Assembly (NCBI GenBank): GCA_028289725.1
Contig: JANQOH010000019.1
Location: 1 to 12,652 of the forward strand
Source: Alphaproteobacteria bacterium
GTDB taxonomy: Bacteria > Pseudomonadota > Alphaproteobacteria > UBA7887
Direction: 5' to 3'
DNA: 12,652 nt
The notes below the pieces were generated by a model, which was given only the letters and a program-made list of their open reading frames with translations, was not told the DNA's origin and did no database searches. The stretch's first letter is position 1; each line of letters begins with the position of its first letter. A program made the translations under genes and the position numbers. This document shows, one piece after another, positions 1 to 7,814 of this stretch.

Positions 1-768
1 GTAGTGCAGAATGTCGCCGCCGCCCCAGTCAATGAATTCAACAACGCCCAGATTGGCGAAGCGGAAACCGAACCCGTAGCGCGTTGCAAGGTCGATCTGC
101 TCCGGCGTCGCGACACCGTCTTCAACCATGCGCGCCGCCTCGTTCATGACCAACGCTTGCAGGCGCGGCACGATAAAACCGGGCGAGGCGGCACAGACGA
201 CCGGCACCTTGCCGACCGATTTCAGCAACTTTTCGAGCGCCGCCACTGTTTCGGGCGCGGTGGCGGCGCCGGGACTTACCTCCACCAGCGGGATGATGTA
301 AGCGGGGTTGAGCCAGTGCGCGTTCAGGAATCGACGCGGATGCGCCACTATGGGCGCCAAATCCTCGACCAAAATTGTTGACGTTGCGGAAGCGACGATG
401 GCGTCCGGGCGAGCGCCAGCGCCGATGCTGTCCAGCGCCGCCCGTTTGGCGTCCATGACTTCGGGCACGGCTTCGAATATGAAATCGGCCACGGCCAGCG
501 CTTCGTCGACGTTCGACGGGGGTACCACTGACACGCGATCGACGATGTCATCAATTTGCGACACCGCCATCACCCCGTGGTCGGCCAGCGCGCCAAGTCC
601 GCGCCGCAAATCGGTGTCAATGTCCGCCGCCAGCTTCGGCAACGCATCCGCCGGGCGCATCTTCAAATCGATCAGGTCGACATGGTGGCCCGCATAAGCA
701 AACACATGCGCGAGCCCGCGCCCCATGCGCCCCGCGCCAACCGCTGCAATCCGCGGCCGATCCTTCAT
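1..768 (-). CDS. 3-hydroxyacyl-CoA dehydrogenase-like protein (partial, C-terminus beyond left edge)
   Basis: NAD-dependent L-3-hydroxyacid/3-hydroxyacyl-CoA dehydrogenase family, cytosolic. The 256 visible residues begin with the Rossmann motif GAGRMGRGLA (residues 11-20). An aspartate at the end of the second strand (VDLIDLK, 30-36) favours NAD over NADP. The family's catalytic His-Glu pair is present: His151 in NAHWLNPA and Glu163 in PLVEVSPG. The C-terminal helical domain starts at about residue 195 with PGFIVPRLQ, where most 3-hydroxybutyryl-CoA dehydrogenases have GF[IV]VNR, so the usual Asn is Pro201. The substrate may therefore not be a standard acyl-CoA; relatives include L-carnitine dehydrogenase and lambda-crystallin/L-gulonate dehydrogenase. 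Probably about 50-70 residues are missing at the left edge. The ATG overlaps the TGA of the upstream gene (ATGA), so translation is likely coupled. Fold and enzyme class are secure; the substrate is unknown. Confidence 0.9.
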   Translation of the reverse strand, partial: MKDRPRIAAVGAGRMGRGLAHVFAYAGHHVDLIDLKMRPADALPKLAADIDTDLRRGLGALADHGVMAVSQIDDIVDRVSVVPPSNVDEALAVADFIFEAVPEVMDAKRAALDSIGAGARPDAIVASATSTILVEDLAPIVAHPRRFLNAHWLNPAYIIPLVEVSPGAATAPETVAALEKLLKSVGKVPVVCAASPGFIVPRLQALVMNEAARMVEDGVATPEQIDLATRYGFGFRFANLGVVEFIDWGGGDILHY

Positions 769-1856
769 GCCGCGGCCATTCCGCGCGACAACAGGTCCGC
801 TAATTCTGTGCGCGAATATGTCGCGAGACCGAGCGTTTCAAACGTGCGCCCCGCGCGAGAAAAGTCTTCGCCAACCAAGGCGGAGGCGATCGAAAGCAGT
901 CCGCTCGCCACCGGGGCCGATACGGCGCTCCAGCGCGCGACCGACACCAAGAAAGCGAGCCCGCAAGCGATGTCTTCGCGCATGTAGCGGTGCTTCGCCA
1001 GATCGAGCGGTTCGCGCCAATCGCCGCTGTCTACCAATTTCTCGTGCGCCGCATTGCCATACATCCATTCATCGCCGGAGGCGTTGTAGTGATCACGCAA
1101 TGGGAAATGCGGCGCCGGATAACCAAGCGCTTCACGCACCGCGATCCGTTCAGCATCCAAAGCGTCGGTGACGCGCCGAATGGCCGGCTGTGTGCCTTCG
1201 TTGTGAATATCCCAAGTCTCGAAGTGCTGAATGGGGCCGGCATTCATCAGGATCAACGGCGGATGGATGATCGGACCGGCATTCATCAAGGCGCCGTCCA
1301 GCGCGTCCACCAACGGTTCGATCGCCGGAAAGGCGTCTTGCAGGACGGAATAGGCATCCAACGCCCGCGCGGCCGGAAACACGCCGGTCGGCAGTCGTGT
1401 GGTGCGCCCTGAGATCGATACGCCCGCCGGCCCGGACTTTCGCGCGAGCCATGGCAAAGTTCCGGCCTCGGCAAACATCACATTTTGGGCGCCGCCGGCC
1501 CCCGCCACGGTCGAGGCCATGACATAGCTGCCAAAAGTGCCCGGCGGCATGAATACGACTTGATCATCTTCAAGATGCGGCGCGATTCGCCGCGCCACGT
1601 CCGCTTGGGTGGTCGCCGGCAAACAGCAGAGGACAAGCTGTGCGCCGCGCACGGCCTCGCCGACATCGTCGGTGACGCGTGCAACCGGGACCTCTCTTAG
1701 CCCCTGAAAGTCCCGCAATTTTATGTGACCGGCATCGCGAAGTGGCCCGAGCGCGTTCGCGTCCCGGCGCCACAAGCGTACGGCGTGTCCCTGCTCGGAA
1801 AGGTCGGCCACGGCCGCATAGCATCCATTGCCGCCGCCAATCACCGCTATGTCCAT
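765..1856 (-). CDS. octopine/nopaline dehydrogenase-family NAD(P)-dependent oxidoreductase
   Basis: A 363-residue protein of the opine dehydrogenase family, whose members reductively join an amino acid and a 2-oxo acid or run that reaction backwards. The N-terminal Rossmann domain opens with MDIAVIGGGNGCYAA (dinucleotide loop at residues 7-14). The second strand ends in VRLWRRD (26-32) with no acidic residue, which hints at NADP(H). The C-terminal helical domain holds NAGPIIHPP (192-200); His198 matches the conserved catalytic-site His of octopine dehydrogenases. The start at 1856 was chosen because the Rossmann strand begins immediately and a GGGAGGG ribosome site lies about 9 bases upstream. 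The frame stays open to 2081, but those extra residues look non-coding. It overlaps the next gene by 4 bp (ATGA), so the two dehydrogenases form one operon. The exact substrate cannot be read from sequence. Confidence 0.88.
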   Translation of the reverse strand: MDIAVIGGGNGCYAAVADLSEQGHAVRLWRRDANALGPLRDAGHIKLRDFQGLREVPVARVTDDVGEAVRGAQLVLCCLPATTQADVARRIAPHLEDDQVVFMPPGTFGSYVMASTVAGAGGAQNVMFAEAGTLPWLARKSGPAGVSISGRTTRLPTGVFPAARALDAYSVLQDAFPAIEPLVDALDGALMNAGPIIHPPLILMNAGPIQHFETWDIHNEGTQPAIRRVTDALDAERIAVREALGYPAPHFPLRDHYNASGDEWMYGNAAHEKLVDSGDWREPLDLAKHRYMREDIACGLAFLVSVARWSAVSAPVASGLLSIASALVGEDFSRAGRTFETLGLATYSRTELADLLSRGMAAA

Positions 1857-2104
1857 CGCGTCCGCCCTCCCGCGTGGCGCTATAGAAACGGGCGGCATCC
1901 TTTCGCCGCGGATTCGACGCGTCAAGCCTTCACCGGCTTTGCAGTCGGCCCAGGGTCCCATATGCTCCGCACGAGCGAACCCGGCCGCTGCCATAGAGTT
2001 CGATAGCACCGCCAACCGGCCGACAAGCTTGGACAGGAAGGCCGGGACGACCGGCCACATAGTTAAATCGCAACAGGTCATAGATTTTGCGATCTAAGGA
2101 ATTG
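1857..2104. promoter_or_regulatory. divergent intergenic region between dehydrogenase operon and repeat-protein gene
   Basis: This 248-bp gap must hold start signals for both directions. On the minus strand it has a GGGAGGG ribosome site just before the opine-dehydrogenase ATG. On the plus strand, TAAGGA (2095-2100) lies 4 bases before the repeat-protein ATG. A short inverted repeat, TAGAT with ATCTA (2081-2085 and 2092-2096), abuts this ribosome site. I see no convincing -35/-10 pair on either strand. The opine-dehydrogenase frame is open across most of the gap but without conserved-looking sequence. Confidence 0.45.
2040..2056. promoter_or_regulatory. GC-rich hairpin upstream of repeat-protein gene
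   Basis: Perfect 6-bp inverted repeat GGCCGG / CCGGCC with a 5-base GACGA loop, 48 bp upstream of the ATG of the exported repeat protein. No T-tract follows on either strand, so it is not a standard intrinsic terminator. It could be an operator or a leader hairpin, or a chance feature of GC-rich DNA. Confidence 0.3.
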
Positions 2105-4483
2105 ATGCGTCATCCATTTTTCGTCCTTTGCCATGGCCTAGTATTCGCGCTTATCTGGTTTGGCCCGGCAAACGCGGACACACAGGTCCTCGAAGCGCTG
2201 CAGGCACGAAACCTGGGCACCGATGCGCTCGCGCTGATTGAGAACGTGTTGGCGAACGACGATATTCCGGAACCGCAAGGCCTCGGCGGTGCGTCGATGC
2301 GCTATTTGCGTGATCCGCTCGCGTCGCCCGAAATCAGCGCCATTCTCGACTTACCCGCGCCAACTCCGGCGCAGGCCCCGCCACTTGGCTGGACGCCACC
2401 TGAGGATCTGCCTGACATCGTCCGCGAATTCATCGCGCATATCGTCTCCGGCATGGCGGCCGCGCAAAATCGGCTCAGCGGTGCGGTCTCCGAAAGCTGC
2501 TGTGACCGTGACGCCATGTTGGCCGAGATTGCCTCTGCGGATCGCACCGCCCCATCATTCGAGCCCTTGATCGCTGCGCTCGCGCTCGACGATCTTGACA
2601 TGGCGGTGCGCGAGGCACGGCGGATCGAAACACTCGCACTCACCGCGCTGGCGCCACTGGAACAAGACAGCAGCGCTTTGTACGAAGCGCTCGCATCGAT
2701 CCCGGGACGGCGCTTTACCTCGCCCATCGGCACCGTTGTCTTGGCAACCGGCGGCAACAATCAGCACGCGGGCGCCGCGGGGCTGGTGATCGATATCGGT
2801 GGAGACGACGTGTACGACGTCGCATCGATGGTTTCGCGCGGTCCGTTGATGATCATCGATCTCGGTGGCAATGATCGATATCAGAACGATGCCATCGCGG
2901 TCTTTTCGCTGCACCTCCGTCTCGACCTCAGCGGCGATGATATCTACGAATCGCCCGACGCGGGACAGGCGGCCGCGCTGGGCGGCATTTCCATCGTGCG
3001 AGACCTCGCCGGGAACGATCAATATTCGGCGCGGCTATTTGGCCAAGGCGCTGCTATTGGCGGTTTCGCGGCGTTGATCGACGATGCCGGCAACGACCAA
3101 TACCGGATTGGCAGTCGCGGCCAAGGCTTTGGCGGCCCGCTCGGCTTTGGCGGCCTGATCGACGGTGGGGGCGACGATGAATATGTTGCCAAGGTCGGCA
3201 TTGCCGATCCGTACCGACGGTCGGGCGGTACACTGAGTTACGCCCAAGGTGTCGGCGCGGGATATCGCAGCGACTTGGCGGGCGGTGTCGGGTTGCTGCG
3301 CGACCTCGCGGGCAATGACCGCTACGACGCTGAATTGTTTAGCCAAGGTGTCGGCTATTTCCACGGCATCGGTGTGGTCGACGATCGGAATGGCGACGAC
3401 GCCTATTACGGCACGCGCTATGGCCAGGGTATGGGCGCGCATGCAGGCGTCGGATTGCTCCACGACGGCGGCGGCAATGACGGTTACTGGATGTCGATCG
3501 GCGTCGGGCAGGGCATGGGACTGGATGTCGCGGTCGGCGTCCTCGACGATTCCGGCGGCGACGATCGCTATCAGTCCGCGACCCTGGCGCAAGGTGCCAG
3601 CACCAGCAATGGTTTCGGACTGCTACGCGATGCCGCCGGCATGGATGTTTACGCCCTGGGCGAACCCGGTGACGGGTGGGGCCGCGGGTCACCCAATCGC
3701 GGCTTGCCCGCGCTCGGTTTTCTCGTCGATCAAGCCGGTGAAGCAAACTATCTCCTCGGCGGCCAGTCGCTCGCCAGTCCGGCCCCCCCGGCCTTTGGTG
3801 GCCCTCTGGCGGACCGTCCAATCGAATTGCCGGAACCGGCGGTGCTCGCATGTCCGCCGCCGGGCGAAGATCCTTACGTCTTTTCGGACACAGACCCGTT
3901 TGTGCAATGGCTCGCCCGGAGCGCGCCCTTGTTCGGCCAAGAGCAGGGGGATGGCGACGCCTACTATGCGCGTATGTGGGCGAGTTTGCCGGACAGCGCG
4001 CCCCGCCTGCTGCGCGGCGTCCCGGCTGGAGACGTCTCTCTTGGAGCAAATCTGGAAACGTTGCTGCGCTGTTTTCTCAGCGCGGCCGATGCCACCGACC
4101 GCAGTCGGCTCCAAGCGCACCTTATGGCAGCGGTCCTCGACGGAGCACCCCAATCGGCAATCGCCTTAGCAAAACTCAGCGAAGCGCCACCGGAATCCGG
4201 TGACACGCTCGCCGTCACGCGCGATGCGATGACCAACACCCGTTGTGCGACACGTGCCGGCGGCCTGGCCCTGGCGCGAAGTACGGCTACTTCGGATCCC
4301 ACGACACACGAGACGCTCTTGGCGCTCGCGCGCGTCGGCTTGGCTGACGGCTGTTGGCAAGCGAAAGCCGCCGCATTGCAGTTATGGTATGCGGTTGCAG
4401 GTGAGGGGTCTGATTTGCCCGACGATTTGATGCCGCTGGTGCCCATGACGGTTCGGACGACCGTCAGCGCGACTCCTCAATAG
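2105..4483 (+). CDS. exported protein with about twelve D-x-x-G-x-D-x-Y solenoid repeats
   Basis: A 792-residue protein that I cannot assign to a named family. Residues 1-24 look like a Sec signal peptide (hydrophobic core, likely cleavage after PANA), so the protein is periplasmic or surface-exposed. Residues 25-215 are mostly helical with a Cys-Cys pair (132-133). Residues 229-549 form a solenoid: a nonapeptide such as IDIGGDDVY, IDLGGNDRY or RDLAGNDQY recurs every 22-28 residues, and from about residue 313 is joined by a [GSA]QG-x-G segment. Residues 580-792 are Ala/Leu-rich and helical with Cys at 583, 656, 714 and 750. No catalytic motif, LPXTG or outer-membrane signal was seen. The start at 2105 was preferred over a TTG 18 bases upstream because AAGGA precedes it and the signal peptide begins there. 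The gene stands alone, and its 3' end overlaps the convergent TRAP permease gene by 20 bp. A parallel beta-helix with Asp-rich, possibly calcium-binding, corners is inference. Confidence 0.85.
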   Translation: MRHPFFVLCHGLVFALIWFGPANADTQVLEALQARNLGTDALALIENVLANDDIPEPQGLGGASMRYLRDPLASPEISAILDLPAPTPAQAPPLGWTPPEDLPDIVREFIAHIVSGMAAAQNRLSGAVSESCCDRDAMLAEIASADRTAPSFEPLIAALALDDLDMAVREARRIETLALTALAPLEQDSSALYEALASIPGRRFTSPIGTVVLATGGNNQHAGAAGLVIDIGGDDVYDVASMVSRGPLMIIDLGGNDRYQNDAIAVFSLHLRLDLSGDDIYESPDAGQAAALGGISIVRDLAGNDQYSARLFGQGAAIGGFAALIDDAGNDQYRIGSRGQGFGGPLGFGGLIDGGGDDEYVAKVGIADPYRRSGGTLSYAQGVGAGYRSDLAGGVGLLRDLAGNDRYDAELFSQGVGYFHGIGVVDDRNGDDAYYGTRYGQGMGAHAGVGLLHDGGGNDGYWMSIGVGQGMGLDVAVGVLDDSGGDDRYQSATLAQGASTSNGFGLLRDAAGMDVYALGEPGDGWGRGSPNRGLPALGFLVDQAGEANYLLGGQSLASPAPPAFGGPLADRPIELPEPAVLACPPPGEDPYVFSDTDPFVQWLARSAPLFGQEQGDGDAYYARMWASLPDSAPRLLRGVPAGDVSLGANLETLLRCFLSAADATDRSRLQAHLMAAVLDGAPQSAIALAKLSEAPPESGDTLAVTRDAMTNTRCATRAGGLALARSTATSDPTTHETLLALARVGLADGCWQAKAAALQLWYAVAGEGSDLPDDLMPLVPMTVRTTVSATPQ
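2789..3751 (+). repeat. coding tandem repeats (D-x-x-G-x-D-x-Y units, about 22-28 residues each)
   Basis: Twelve units begin at residues 229, 251, 273, 299, 325, 352, 399, 426, 453, 481, 508 and 541 of the exported protein. The first three are 22 residues apart. Most later ones are 26-28 apart, with a 47-residue step at 352-399 and a 33-residue step before the last, degenerate unit (VDQAGEANY). The aromatic Tyr closing each unit is invariant in all twelve. The intervening [GSA]QG-x-G motif occurs in about seven linkers. The DNA copies have diverged in sequence, so this is an old protein repeat and not a recent DNA expansion. Confidence 0.85.
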
Positions 4484-6380
4484 CGCTTTCAGCCTGGTTT
4501 TGGCGTACGGTCGCGTACTGAACAGCCAATACGAAAGCCAGCAGCACCGCTCCAATCACGGTCGCCAACATATTGGGAAGCAAGAGGGCGATCGCCGCTC
4601 CAAATAATGTCACGCGTTGCCACCAGTTGGCCGGTCCCAAAAAGTAGCCATGCAACGATCCGGCGAGACAGGTCACGCCGACCAAGCTCGCGCCGACCGC
4701 AAGCACGATGTCGCCCGTTTCGCCGATCATCAACAGGGCGGGTGAGAAAACGAACAGATAGGGCACGAGATATCCGGTTAAACCGAGTTTGACGGCGGCG
4801 AGGCTCGAGCCGAATAACCGCGCGCCCGAAATGCTGTTTGCCGCGAACACCGCCATCGCGACCGGCGGCGTGATCGACGAGAGAATGGCGAAGTAGAACA
4901 CGAACATGTGCGCGGCCGGGGTCAAGACATCCAACCGCGCGAGCGCCGGCACCAAAAGCGCGACCTGCATGATGTAGGCCGGCGTTGTCGGCAAGCCCAT
5001 GCCAAGAATAATGCCCGCCACCATGGTCAGCAGCAGGGCCGGCCAGAGCATGTCCGCCGCCGCGTCGACAACGAGTGTGGTGAAATCGAGACCAAGGCCA
5101 GTCTTGGAGATCACGCCAATCACAATCCCGGCGCAAGCGCACGCGGCCGCCACGGCCAATGCATTGCGGGCACCGGCGATCAATCCATCGATAATCATAG
5201 GGATGGTGACCGTGCCGCGCGTGGTCGCCCGGGCGAGGGCGATCGGGATGATCGACGCGACACCGCACAGTGCCGCCATCGGCGCGCTCTTGCCCATGAA
5301 GAGGACGGTCACGATGACCAGCAAGGGGATGAACAGATGCCCGCGCTCGCGCACGACCGGACCGAGTTTTGGCAGTTCGGAGCGTGGCATGCCGCGCATG
5401 CCAGTCCGTTTCGCTTCGAAGTGCACGGCCATGAACACGGCGACATAAAATAGTACCGCCGGGATCAAGGCGTATGCAGCGACGGTCAAGAAACTGACCT
5501 CCAGGAACTCGGCCATAACGAACGCGGCCGCGCCCATGATCGGCGGCATAATCTGACCGCCGGTCGACGCCACCGCCTCGACGGCGCCGGCGAAGGCCGG
5601 GCGATAGCCGATACGCTTCATCAAAGGGATGGTCAGCGCGCCGGTGGTCATGACATTCGATACCGCGCTGCCCGAAACGGTGCCGAACAAGCCGCTGGTC
5701 ACGCACGCCACTTTTGCCGGACCGCCTGCGGTGTGGCCGGTTAGCGCGAGCGCCGACTTCATGAACAACTCGCCGGTGCCGACCCGTTCGAGAAACGTGC
5801 CGAACAAAACGAACAGCACGACATATTTCGCGGACACGTTGGTGGGAATGCCGAAGATGCCGTTGGTCGTCATGTACAGCTCTTCGACGATCTCCTCGAT
5901 CGTGAAGCCGCCATGATCGAGGCCAAACGGCAGCCAAGGGCCTGCCAGCGCGTAAATCAGAAAGACTGACGCCGTGATCGGAAGCGCCAAGCCGATGACG
6001 CGGCGGGTGCCTTCGAGAACCAAGAGGATCAACGCCGCGCCAAGCCACAAATCGTATGTCGTCAGGGCGTCGACATATTGGAAACGGGTGACAAAGTATT
6101 CGTAGTTGATCAGCAGATGCGCGATCGCGGCGAGGGCGATGACAAGCGGCAAGCCATCGGCGATCAGCCGCCATCCCCCGCGCATGGCCTTGCTAGCCGG
6201 GATCATCAGAAAGATCAGCGTCAGCGCAAACGCCAGATGGATGCTACGGAAAATGAGCTCTTCCGGCGGACCGGTGAGCGGCACCGTCAAATGAAAAATC
6301 GCCATCGAGACCGCGATGACGCCGATCAATTTGGCCATCATCGAGCCGACTAGTCCCCTCGGCGCGTCTTCCGAAGCCAT
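4464..6380 (-). CDS. TRAP transporter permease, fused 4TM/12TM (DctQ-DctM), TAXI type
   Basis: Inner-membrane subunit of a tripartite ATP-independent periplasmic transporter, which imports small organic acids using an ion gradient. At 638 residues it has the length typical of proteins in which the small DctQ (about residues 15-150) and large DctM (about 165-625) parts are fused. It is hydrophobic throughout. Motifs typical of the large subunit are GSAVSNVMTTG (237-247), GGQIMPPIMGAAAF (274-287), GMGLPTTPAYIMQ (460-472) and SSITPPVA (501-508). The ATG at 6380 was chosen because GGGGA lies 5 bases upstream; a TTG 15 bases further up is also in frame. It follows its binding-protein gene by 30 bp, so the two form an operon. 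The substrate is not deducible. Its 3' end overlaps the convergent exported-protein gene by 20 bp. Confidence 0.95.
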   Translation of the reverse strand: MASEDAPRGLVGSMMAKLIGVIAVSMAIFHLTVPLTGPPEELIFRSIHLAFALTLIFLMIPASKAMRGGWRLIADGLPLVIALAAIAHLLINYEYFVTRFQYVDALTTYDLWLGAALILLVLEGTRRVIGLALPITASVFLIYALAGPWLPFGLDHGGFTIEEIVEELYMTTNGIFGIPTNVSAKYVVLFVLFGTFLERVGTGELFMKSALALTGHTAGGPAKVACVTSGLFGTVSGSAVSNVMTTGALTIPLMKRIGYRPAFAGAVEAVASTGGQIMPPIMGAAAFVMAEFLEVSFLTVAAYALIPAVLFYVAVFMAVHFEAKRTGMRGMPRSELPKLGPVVRERGHLFIPLLVIVTVLFMGKSAPMAALCGVASIIPIALARATTRGTVTIPMIIDGLIAGARNALAVAAACACAGIVIGVISKTGLGLDFTTLVVDAAADMLWPALLLTMVAGIILGMGLPTTPAYIMQVALLVPALARLDVLTPAAHMFVFYFAILSSITPPVAMAVFAANSISGARLFGSSLAAVKLGLTGYLVPYLFVFSPALLMIGETGDIVLAVGASLVGVTCLAGSLHGYFLGPANWWQRVTLFGAAIALLLPNMLATVIGAVLLAFVLAVQYATVRQNQAESAIEESR

Positions 6381-6410
6381 ACCGTCCCCGCTCAAACGGT
6401 CCGTCTGGGG

Positions 6411-7382
6411 TTATTCGATCACGCCGATTTCGCGATAGTACCGCGCCGCGCCCGGATGCATGGGAACACCGACCGCCGTAGCGAGGCTTTCCGGCGTCGC
6501 CGCCGCCATCGATTTGACCACGGCGGCCAGGTCACCCAGGTTCTCGGCCATGGCGCGCACCACGCCATAAACCACTTCTTCGGGGACGTCGGCGTGGGCG
6601 ATCATGTGGGTCCAGGTACCAAAGGTGTTCAGATCCTCACCGAGATCGGGGTAGGTCCCGCCCGGTATCACACGCCGGAGGTATTGCGGATTGAAGTCCT
6701 GCAGCGCGCTGAGTTTGTCATCCGGAACCGGCAACAGGCGGATGTCGCGGGCCGACGCCGAGTCCATGACAGCGCCGGCTGGAACCGTGGTGAAAACGGT
6801 GAACGCGTCGACATGACCGTCCTTTAACAGAGCAACAGCATCGTTGTAGCCCACATGGTTCACCTTCGACAGGTCGTCATACGTCAGACCGAATACCTCA
6901 AGGATTTGCCGCGAGGCTTGCTCACCGCTGTGCCCGCGCGGGCCAACCGCAATCGCGCGACCAGCCATGTCCGCTACTGACGTGACACCGGAGTCAGCCG
7001 CCGCAACGAATTGAAACCATTGTGGATAGAGCGTCGCCATATGGCGGATATTGGCGGCCTCACCGCGAAACGGCGCTTGCCCATTGAGCGCATCGACCGT
7101 GCTGGTGACATTGCCGAAGCTGAAATCCGCCTTTCCCGCTTCAACAGCCATCACGTTGCTGATGCCACCGCCCGGCAGCACGCGCAGACGCGAGTCCTCC
7201 ACCGTTGTGCGCGCGACATTGCTCACTGCGCCGCCAAGCGGGTACCAGGATCCGCCTTGCGGTCCGGTCATGAAACGATAGTCGTCGGCATTGGCGAGCC
7301 CAATAGCCAGAACGGCGGACCCCAAAGCGACGCTCGCGGTGCTCAACACACGTGCGAGCCCCAGTCTCAACCGCTGTAACAT
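6411..7382 (-). CDS. TAXI-family TRAP transporter periplasmic solute-binding protein
   Basis: Periplasmic receptor that captures the substrate and delivers it to the fused permease encoded 30 bp downstream. It has 323 residues with a signal peptide (basic MLQRLR, hydrophobic 12-30, cleavage likely after LANA at 32). The mature part opens with the family hallmark YRFMTGPQGGSWYPLGGA (35-52). LPGGGISNV (69-77) and AGKADFSFGN (82-91) follow, then AIAVGPRGHSGEQASRQIL (143-161), the usual ligand-site region. The length matches the TAXI group. A GGGAGGA ribosome site 8 bases before the ATG supports the start. It is the first gene of its operon, with 605 bp of gene-free DNA upstream. Known TAXI receptors bind glutamate-like and other carboxylates, but none of that can be assigned here. 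Confidence 0.95.
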   Translation of the reverse strand: MLQRLRLGLARVLSTASVALGSAVLAIGLANADDYRFMTGPQGGSWYPLGGAVSNVARTTVEDSRLRVLPGGGISNVMAVEAGKADFSFGNVTSTVDALNGQAPFRGEAANIRHMATLYPQWFQFVAAADSGVTSVADMAGRAIAVGPRGHSGEQASRQILEVFGLTYDDLSKVNHVGYNDAVALLKDGHVDAFTVFTTVPAGAVMDSASARDIRLLPVPDDKLSALQDFNPQYLRRVIPGGTYPDLGEDLNTFGTWTHMIAHADVPEEVVYGVVRAMAENLGDLAAVVKSMAAATPESLATAVGVPMHPGAARYYREIGVIE

Positions 7383-7798
7383 CGCGCTATCCTCCCGTTT
7401 CTGTTGACCATTTCCGGTCTTGCGACTGACCTGACCATCGTTTCGGCGCGTCGATCCAATATCCGCCAGGCTACCCCACGGACCCGCTGGCCGCCACGGT
7501 TCTGATCGCCAAATTTTAGGCGTCTAACCACCGAAACAATCCTGATCCGAACCGAACAATCGCATGGGCGAATTGGCTTCGGATTCTTAACCGATTTTCA
7601 GCCATTTCAGGTCTATTGGTTAGTTTTTGGTGGAGACAATCAGCGCAACAGAAGCGCAAAAAATTTTTATAGTAATGACGATGAAACAGATCGATTTGAC
7701 AACCGAAATTCCAATCCTTGTGAGGCTGGGAAAGACTTTGCAGTCGTATGCTGGATATTGTTGAAAAAGCGAATAAATAATTGAGAGGCGATTGTTTT

Positions 7799-7814
7799 CG
7801 ATAAAATTTTATCG
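7799..7814. promoter_or_regulatory. perfect 16-bp palindrome, candidate operator
   Basis: CGATAAAATTTTATCG is identical to its own reverse complement and lies in the AT-rich centre of the intergenic region, about 170 bp before the small secreted-protein gene and about 420 bp before the TRAP receptor gene. The symmetry and lack of loop fit a dimeric repressor site better than an RNA hairpin. No regulator gene lies in this window. Confidence 0.35.

Noticed and set aside
1857..2081. N-terminal extension of the opine dehydrogenase-like protein by up to 75 residues
   Set aside because: The Rossmann strand begins at the ATG at 1856 with a good ribosome site; the extension has no family-like sequence and covers the divergent promoter region.
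2789..3751. RTX (GGxGxDxUx) calcium-binding toxin repeats
   Set aside because: Sequence is reminiscent, but the period is 22-28 residues instead of nine, there is a Sec signal peptide, and no type I secretion genes are nearby.
3339..4049. Long minus-strand frames inside the repeat-protein gene
   Set aside because: Arg/Pro/His-rich translations typical of antisense shadows in GC-rich DNA; the plus-strand frame has clear repeats and a signal peptide.
7524..7623. Inverted repeat CTAACCA / TGGTTAG as mobile-element ends
   Set aside because: Only 7 bp, 86 bp apart, no transposase and no flanking target duplication; likely chance.
7696..7724. TTGACA-like -35 box in the AT-rich island
   Set aside because: The bases at the proper spacing (TGTGAG) do not resemble a -10 box.
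7675..7764. 29-codon plus-strand open frame beginning MTMKQIDL
   Set aside because: No ribosome site and no recognisable sequence; too short to support alone.
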